DNA of 8,340 nt from positions 1 through 8,340 of the forward strand of contig NZ_CAMPHN010000184.1 of NCBI RefSeq assembly GCF_946885885.1. The letters are read 5' to 3'. The notes beneath the pieces are model-generated. The model saw nothing but the letters and a program-made list of their open reading frames with translations, was not told the DNA's origin and made no database searches. Shown piece by piece: positions 3,965 through 8,340 of this stretch (its first letter is position 1; the number at the start of each line of letters is the position of its first letter). This DNA comes from an uncultured Pseudomonas sp. (GTDB taxonomy: Bacteria; Pseudomonadota; Gammaproteobacteria; Pseudomonadales; Pseudomonadaceae). The translations under genes and the position numbers were made by a program.

Positions 3965-6026
3965 GGGTATAAGCAAAATTGAAGTGCGGGAGCTTGGGGA
4001 TACAATAATAATTGCGGGGCAGAATGGCTCTGGTAAATCCTGTATTTTTGACGCTATAAGATTGCTGAAAAGTACTTATGGTGGTTATCAGCAGAACGAA
4101 TGGCAGCATTTTTTTGGTGAGTTCGCTATTCAGCTGAATGGGGGGTCTAAGAATCTTAGAGGGCTATTTAATGATGCGACGAAGCCGCTAAGAATAGAGT
4201 GCGTCTTTCAGCTTAGGGAAAATGAAAAGCAGTATATTTCAAGTAACATGTCTGAACTTCTTGAGCAGACAATTTGGCAGACCTTGTTGCCTGAGGCGTT
4301 TCAGTTTGGTGGCTATCATAAGGCTTTATTTTCAAATCAGTTTCGAGAGCGGCAGCCAGAGGTGACGGCGCGTGTAGTAAATGAGCTTCCGGAAGTGTTA
4401 AAAGAACTTGCAAGACCCTCTATAGTGGGGTCGGTTCAAATAACACCGGATGGGAACATATTGTTGATGGATTCAAGGCTTCTTTCTGTGGTTTTTACAA
4501 ACTATAAGCCTAGGGATATAGGGGTGATAGATTTTCATGGGGCGCAGCGGCACTATGGTCGCGAGACCGTTCAGGGTATAAATTTAAGTTTAGATCAGGC
4601 GAATCAACAGTATAGCCAGCATACGCTCTATAATTATAATAACAAATATAATAATGTAAAAAGCGAAATGGCTGGGAATTTCATAAAGGAGATATTAGCT
4701 GAAAAAGCCTCCGCAACGGAAAAAGGAGTTACGGCATCTCTTACCGCTACATTGCAAGAGTTATTTGAGTCATTTTTTCCGGAGAAGAAATTTCTAGGTC
4801 CACAGCCCACTCCTGAAGGCGGATTGGCTTTTCCTGTTGTGACACCAAATGGTTCTGTGCATGATTTAGATGAGCTGAGTTCTGGTGAGAAAGAAATATT
4901 ATATGGGTATTTAAGAATCCGCAGTTCGGCTCCTCGGGACTCTATAATTCTTCTTGATGAGCCAGAGTTACATTTGAATCCAAGATTAATAAGAGGGTTG
5001 CCGGAATTTTACAGAAAGCATCTAGGAGAGGCGTTGCAGAACCAACTATGGCTTGTTACGCACTCTGACGCTTTAATTAGAGAGGCTGTTGGTAAGCCCG
5101 GATTTAACGTTTTCCATATGCTTCCCTGCGGTGCTGACAATACTAGTGTTTCACAGTTGAGCGCGCTAACTGTCGGGAAGGATCTTGAGATGGCTACGGC
5201 TGACTTGGTTGGTGATCTTGCTGCATACCGCCCAGGTGGGAAGGGGCTAATATTTGAGGGTGGGGGGGATTCAGATTTTGATAAATCGATTGCCGGAAGA
5301 TTATTTCCAGAGGAGTTAAGGGGGATAAATTTAATTTCCGGTTCAAACAAGAATCGTGTTAAGGCGTTGCATGAGATATTAGAGCGGGCTTATGAAAGTG
5401 GGGATCTGCCGACTAAATTTTATGCGATAGTTGATAGGGATACCGACGATATTCCTGCAAGTGGCTCCGTTGTAAATACATACCAGTGGAATGTTTACCA
5501 TATCGAGAACTACCTATTGAATCCAGAAATTATTGCTGAGGTTGTGAGTGATCTTAGGTTGGATAAAGCACCTTGCGATAAAGATTCGGTTCGGGATAAA
5601 TTAAATCAAGCTGCAAGGAAAGTTGTGCCGCAGATGGTTATAAAAAAGATGCAAGTGCATGCTAATTCAAGGTTGGTTAGTGCGCTGGATCTACGGTTTT
5701 CTCCTGACAGTGTTACTGTCGCTCAAGATCTCCATAAGGCAGTGGAGCGATCATTTAAACGGTTTGAGAAAAGCGTTTCTGAACTATCTGAGGAAGAGCT
5801 TATATCTACTGAAAAAAGGATGAGAGAGAGCTTCGATCAAAGTTTTGGGGATGGGACATGGCTGGACATAATTCCGGGGCGAGAGATTCTTAAGCAATAT
5901 GTGAGTATAGAAAGGGTGTCAGTAAATTACGAGGTATTTAGAAATTTGATAGTGGCTAAAATGGTGGAGCGGAACTACAAACCCCAAGGGATGCGGGAGG
6001 TTATAGATAAAATTAGTCGTGACTAG
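3930..6026 (+). CDS. Fused ATPase-TOPRIM/DUF4435 defence protein (PARIS- or OLD-like)
   Basis: A 698-residue two-part protein. The N-terminal half is an SMC/ABC-like ATPase of the OLD/AAA_15 type, with Walker A G-Q-N-G-S-G-K-S at 30-37, signature L-S-S-G-E-K-E at 316-322, Walker B ending L-L-D-E-P at 341-345, and switch histidine T-H-S at 377-379. The C-terminal half looks like a TOPRIM/DUF4435 effector, with acidic F-E-G-G-G-D at 442-447, D-R-D at 502-504, and I-E-N-Y-L-L at 525-530. In PARIS, AriA is the ATPase sensor and AriB (DUF4435) the toxic nuclease released on seeing a phage anti-restriction protein; single-chain versions are known. OLD nucleases share the same plan. The GTG start is supported by GGGGG at 3920-3924 and by the typical N-terminus M-K-I-E-S-L-L-V-E-N-F-R-G. 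AT-rich codons (ATA, TTA, AGA) indicate transfer. The trigger and target are not deducible. Confidence 0.85.
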   Translation: MKIESLLVENFRGISKIEVRELGDTIIIAGQNGSGKSCIFDAIRLLKSTYGGYQQNEWQHFFGEFAIQLNGGSKNLRGLFNDATKPLRIECVFQLRENEKQYISSNMSELLEQTIWQTLLPEAFQFGGYHKALFSNQFRERQPEVTARVVNELPEVLKELARPSIVGSVQITPDGNILLMDSRLLSVVFTNYKPRDIGVIDFHGAQRHYGRETVQGINLSLDQANQQYSQHTLYNYNNKYNNVKSEMAGNFIKEILAEKASATEKGVTASLTATLQELFESFFPEKKFLGPQPTPEGGLAFPVVTPNGSVHDLDELSSGEKEILYGYLRIRSSAPRDSIILLDEPELHLNPRLIRGLPEFYRKHLGEALQNQLWLVTHSDALIREAVGKPGFNVFHMLPCGADNTSVSQLSALTVGKDLEMATADLVGDLAAYRPGGKGLIFEGGGDSDFDKSIAGRLFPEELRGINLISGSNKNRVKALHEILERAYESGDLPTKFYAIVDRDTDDIPASGSVVNTYQWNVYHIENYLLNPEIIAEVVSDLRLDKAPCDKDSVRDKLNQAARKVVPQMVIKKMQVHANSRLVSALDLRFSPDSVTVAQDLHKAVERSFKRFEKSVSELSEEELISTEKRMRESFDQSFGDGTWLDIIPGREILKQYVSIERVSVNYEVFRNLIVAKMVERNYKPQGMREVIDKISRD

Positions 6027-6032
6027 AAGAAC

Positions 6033-6099
6033 CAATGGGGTTAGTGTTAACTCTTGATTTCCGATGCTCTCCCAAAAATCCATTGCTCTGACCCCATTG
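6033..6099. repeat. 67-bp inverted-repeat element, probable MITE/REP relic
   Basis: The left end CAATGGGGTTAGTG (6033-6046) matches the reverse complement of CTCTGACCCCATTG (6086-6099) at 12 of 14 positions. The interior carries a second CCATTG. On the minus strand it begins CAATGGGGTCAGAGC, a wording I associate with debris around IS200-like/RAYT transposases; that link is from memory and uncertain. It sits between the two defence modules and could have helped join them, or could act as a bidirectional hairpin ending the ATPase transcript. Confidence 0.5.
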
Positions 6100-6121
6100 A
6101 TCAGTTCACTTTGTTCGCTGA

Positions 6122-6142
6122 GACGGCATGCCGCCGTCCTTT
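6122..6142 (+). terminator. Weak terminator-like hairpin
   Basis: GACGGC (6122-6127) pairs with GCCGTC (6133-6138) around a 5-nt loop, followed by CTTT. The stem is good but the T-tract is short, so termination after the ATPase gene would be partial at best. Confidence 0.35.
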
Positions 6143-6153
6143 AGCTTAATCGT

Positions 6154-6177
6154 TATAGATCACTTTTGATTGGTGAG
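6154..6177 (+). promoter_or_regulatory. Possible -10 box and ribosome binding site before the RelE-like gene
   Basis: TATAGA (6154-6159) resembles a -10 hexamer, but no good -35 stands 16-18 bp upstream. GGTGAG (6172-6177) lies five bases before the TTG at 6183 and serves as the ribosome binding site. An in-frame TGA at 6174-6176 rules out any earlier start, so TTG is the only reasonable initiator. Confidence 0.35.
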
Positions 6178-6182
6178 TTAGT

Positions 6183-6491
6183 TTGACAATATTTGTAGGA
6201 AATAAACCTCTTGAGATTTCACGGCGAGCCGAAATCGCGGTAAATAGGTTGCCTGAGGTCGATCAAAAGAAGGTTTTCAAAAATATCGAGAAAGTTTTCG
6301 AGTTGGGACTTAGGCCACCATACGCCGCCAAGCTGAAAGGACTGAGAAACACATTTATTATCAAGTCTGGGGTGGATTTAAGAATAATATTTTCAGTTGA
6401 ACCTGAGTTGGTAAGAATTCTTGACGTTGTTAGACACGACAAATTACAGCAACTGGCGGGTTTGAATCCAGAAGAGGGGAGGTCTGAATGA
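6183..6491 (+). CDS. Solitary RelE/ParE-fold protein coupled to a nuclease gene
   Basis: A 102-residue protein with the layout of the RelE/ParE toxin superfamily: N-terminal helices (residues 13-42) ending in a K-V-F-E-L-G-L-R turn, then a K-L-K-G-L-R-N strand region, then the typical core D-L-R-I-I-F-S-V (65-72) and a final strand I-L-D-V-V-R-H-D-K (79-87). R67 and R84/H85 lie where RNA-cleaving family members carry basic residues; catalysis cannot be judged by eye. No antitoxin gene lies on either side. Instead the stop overlaps the start of the Shedu-like gene by 4 bp (ATGA), so the two form one unit. It may be a toxin, an accessory binder or a regulator of the nuclease. The only possible start is TTG, suggesting deliberately low expression. 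AT-rich composition as for the rest of the island. Confidence 0.75.
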   Translation: MTIFVGNKPLEISRRAEIAVNRLPEVDQKKVFKNIEKVFELGLRPPYAAKLKGLRNTFIIKSGVDLRIIFSVEPELVRILDVVRHDKLQQLAGLNPEEGRSE

Positions 6492-7147
6492 AAGCCTTCC
6501 TAAGTCATGCAATCGACTTTAGTAACTGTAGGTTTCAGCTTCAGGAGTTCGAAAAGCTCCTAAATTTAAAAGAGGAGTTGTCAGAGAAAGACGACCTATC
6601 GCCATTTTTCAAGCAGAGAAAAGATCTCGTTTCGTTGATTGGGCATTTGCATCCTGCAATAAATAGGTCGGACAAATATGCTCATGAATTTGATATTTTT
6701 GGCGATTTTTCGAGTGATTTTGCACTAGGTGACTCTAGAAGGGGGGCATTCTGTTTCGTCGAGTTGGAAGATGCGAGAGAAAATAGCATCTTTAAAGATG
6801 TAGGCAGAGCGACTGCTGATTGGGCTCCTAGATTTGAACATGGCTATAGTCAAGTTATTGATTGGAGTTACAAGCTCGAAGAAATGGAGAAGCTGGATGT
6901 TTTCGAGGATCGATTTGGCTTTAGAAGTATTGATGCGTTTAGCATGCTTGTTATTGGTCGAAGCAAGTTTTTAACCGAGCAAGAGAAGCGGCGAATGAAA
7001 TGGAGAGAAAAGCACGTGGTTGTTAGGTCTCAACAAGTCAGGTGCTTTACTTATGACGATTTGCTTGTAGAGCTAAAAGAGCTAGTTGGAATGGCACCAC
7101 TCGCATACGCGGCAGAGTCCGCAACTGTAGACTTAGATGATCTATAG
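6488..7147 (+). CDS. Shedu-like nuclease (DUF4263 domain)
   Basis: A 219-residue protein. The first 60 residues are helical and charged; the rest has the DUF4263 layout of SduA, the effector of the Shedu anti-phage system, a PD-(D/E)xK-type nuclease. I see E67, D77 (in S-S-D-F), the E92-L-E94 strand, a helix with H118-G-Y-S-Q-V-I-D-W ending at W126, the L-V-I-G-R segment at 154-158, a basic helix at 166-174, and the closing F-T-Y-D-D-L-L at 187-193. The I-G-R and T-Y-D-D-L parts are the most diagnostic. The usual ExK is ExE here; I believe some family members share this. A strong GGGGAGG (6476-6482) inside the upstream gene precedes the ATG, and the genes overlap by 4 bp. Shedu proteins are often single genes with variable N-terminal sensors; here the partner is a separate RelE-like protein. 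Confidence 0.82.
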   Translation: MKAFLSHAIDFSNCRFQLQEFEKLLNLKEELSEKDDLSPFFKQRKDLVSLIGHLHPAINRSDKYAHEFDIFGDFSSDFALGDSRRGAFCFVELEDARENSIFKDVGRATADWAPRFEHGYSQVIDWSYKLEEMEKLDVFEDRFGFRSIDAFSMLVIGRSKFLTEQEKRRMKWREKHVVVRSQQVRCFTYDDLLVELKELVGMAPLAYAAESATVDLDDL

Positions 7148-7511
7148 CAAGGCCAATCACAGCGACTGCGTTTACATGGAAATAATAGGAGCAATAGGGG
7201 GCCAGAAAAAGAACAATCAGGGACAGACCACGATATTAATGCTGAGAGACAGCCCCGGCCGGTTATAGCAGTCCTCTCTGAAACTCAAACTGAACACGCT
7301 CCCCCGCACTAATCGCCGGTAAATCGCTGGGCCAAGCCTGGTCTGTTGCTTCGCCCCACTTACCCGCTCGTGATTCCCCCGCTTTGCCGACCAAGCCCGT
7401 CGGGCTTTGCAAGGCCGCCCGTGGGCGATTATCGTGGCGGCCACCACGCACAACCTGACGGATACCTATGCGTATTGGCCGAACCTGCAATGGCTTGCGG
7501 GCTGCACCGCT
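7148..7511. other. Right island junction, no confident gene
   Basis: Composition changes from AT-rich to GC-rich around 7245-7260, marking the island's right edge. CAGGGACAGACCACG (7218-7232) resembles short scraps I associate with IS200-like/RAYT remnants. AAGCCCG-T-CGGGCTT (7393-7407) is a perfect palindrome that could be a weak terminator on either strand. From 7374 a frame stays open without a stop into the phospholipase gene at 7512. No transfer RNA, promoter or attachment repeat is seen. Confidence 0.5.
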
Positions 7512-8340
7512 ATGAGCGAGACGGTTTTCCCCTGGCGCCAGGGTAATCGCTTCGTTTTGCTCAACGACGGGCCGGTGTTCTTTCCACGGATGATCGACCT
7601 GATCGCGGCCGCCGAGCATCACGTCGAGTTCGAGCAGTACCTGGTCGAGAGCAGTGCTTGTGCCACGGTTGTGGTGGATGTGCTGTGCGCCGCGGCGTTG
7701 CGTGGCGTTACGGTGCGCTGCCTGTTCGACGACTTCGGTTGCCAGGGGCTGCTGGCGGCCGACCGGCAGCGCTTGAGCGATGCCGGCGTGCAGGTGCGCT
7801 GGTATAACCCGCTGGGCTGGCGCAGCGGTTTTCGCAATTTTTACCGCGACCATCGCAAGCTGTTATTGGTCGATGGGCAGGCGGCTTTTGTCGGCGGCAC
7901 TGGCGTCACCGACGAGTTCTGGAAACCCGGCGAGCCGCAGAGCGCCTGGCACGAGTTGATGGTGGAAATCAGCGGCCCCTTGGTCGGCGATTGGCAGCAG
8001 CTGTTCGACCGCCAGTGGCTGGCCTGCAATACCCGCCTCAGCTGGCGGACGCGACCCAGGCTGGGCTTCAAGCGTCTGCCCAAGCCGCCGGTCGGGCAAG
8101 GGTTGGGCCGGGTGGCTTACGCCGACTCCCGGCAACACCGGGATATTCTGCGCTCGCTGTTGCGTGCGCTGACCTTGAGCAAGCGTCGTATCTGGCTCGC
8201 CACGCCGTATTTTCTGCCGACCTGGCGGGTGCGCCGCGCCCTGCGCAAAGCGGCGGCGCGGGGCGTCGACGTGCGCCTGTTGCTCAGCGGGCGGCATACC
8301 GATCACCCGCCGGTGCGCTTCGCCGGGCAACGCTACTACC
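7512..8340 (+). CDS. ClsB-type cardiolipin synthase/phospholipase D (partial, 3' end missing)
   Basis: The visible 276 residues match the phospholipase D superfamily, closest to ClsB-type cardiolipin synthases that join phosphatidyl groups to make cardiolipin at the inner membrane. The first HKD motif is H114-R-K116 followed by D121 and the G-G at 128-129. The N-terminus F-P-W-R-Q-G-N fits the W-R-E-G-N opening of E. coli ClsB. There is no N-terminal membrane helix, as expected for ClsB and unlike ClsA. The second HKD should lie past the window end; residues R-H-T-D-H at 261-265 are the run-up to it. The ATG at 7512 is preferred for family length, though its ribosome binding site is poor; in-frame GTG (7434) and TTG (7407) are alternatives. 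GC-rich codons show it is native chromosome, so the island ends just upstream. Confidence 0.85.
   Translation, partial: MSETVFPWRQGNRFVLLNDGPVFFPRMIDLIAAAEHHVEFEQYLVESSACATVVVDVLCAAALRGVTVRCLFDDFGCQGLLAADRQRLSDAGVQVRWYNPLGWRSGFRNFYRDHRKLLLVDGQAAFVGGTGVTDEFWKPGEPQSAWHELMVEISGPLVGDWQQLFDRQWLACNTRLSWRTRPRLGFKRLPKPPVGQGLGRVAYADSRQHRDILRSLLRALTLSKRRIWLATPYFLPTWRVRRALRKAAARGVDVRLLLSGRHTDHPPVRFAGQRYY

Noticed and set aside
3640..7160. Short direct repeat CAAGGCC near both island edges as an attachment site
   Set aside because: Seven bases is within chance expectation, the copies do not sit exactly at the composition changes, and no integrase is present.
7263..7853. Minus-strand frame ending with a peptide-like C-terminus (S-D-L-P-A-I-S-A-G-E-R-V)
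   Set aside because: Its upper part is antisense to the ClsB gene. The last 35 codons alone could be a gene remnant, but I cannot assign them.

Overview
The window looks like Pseudomonas (sensu lato) chromosome, an inference from four things. The flanks are GC-rich with strong G/C third-position bias. Repeats containing GTAGCCCGGATG and GTAGGAGCCAGC are of the palindromic (REP) kind spread through Pseudomonas genomes. A serine hydrolase/small membrane protein pair and a ClsB-type phospholipase D are ordinary for the genus. Two small genes lie behind a long structured leader.

Layout, left to right. 1-370: a tandem array of inverted REP pairs with a period of 101 bp, already under way at the window edge. 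465-1918: a translationally coupled pair, a periplasmic serine hydrolase (penicillin-binding/class C beta-lactamase fold) and a small Cys-containing membrane-anchored protein. 1919-2673: no gene; REP elements, a 15-bp tandem duplication, a mosaic palindromic element and one very strong hairpin. 2674-3599, minus strand: a two-gene operon of small unknown proteins with a near-consensus promoter (TTGCCC-17-TAGAGT). Its roughly 330-nt leader can fold into a long stem capped by a UUCG hairpin, into competing terminator/antiterminator-like hairpins, and into a hairpin that hides the ribosome binding site.

3700-7250 is an AT-rich accessory island whose codon use (many ATA, TTA, AGA) differs sharply from both flanks. 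It carries two apparent anti-phage modules. The first is a 698-aa single-chain ATPase-TOPRIM/DUF4435 protein resembling a fused PARIS (AriA-AriB) or OLD-type effector, preceded by a possible 58-residue one-pass membrane protein. The second is a coupled gene pair: a solitary RelE/ParE-fold protein followed by a Shedu-like (DUF4263) nuclease. A 67-bp inverted-repeat relic separates the modules, and another repeat-like scrap lies at the right edge. No integrase, transposase gene or attachment repeat is visible.

7512-8340: the start of a ClsB-type cardiolipin synthase/phospholipase D gene that runs off the right end. The best candidates for something undescribed are the RelE-like/Shedu-like pair and the structured leader RNA of the minus-strand operon. 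All function calls come from reading motifs by eye; nothing was searched.
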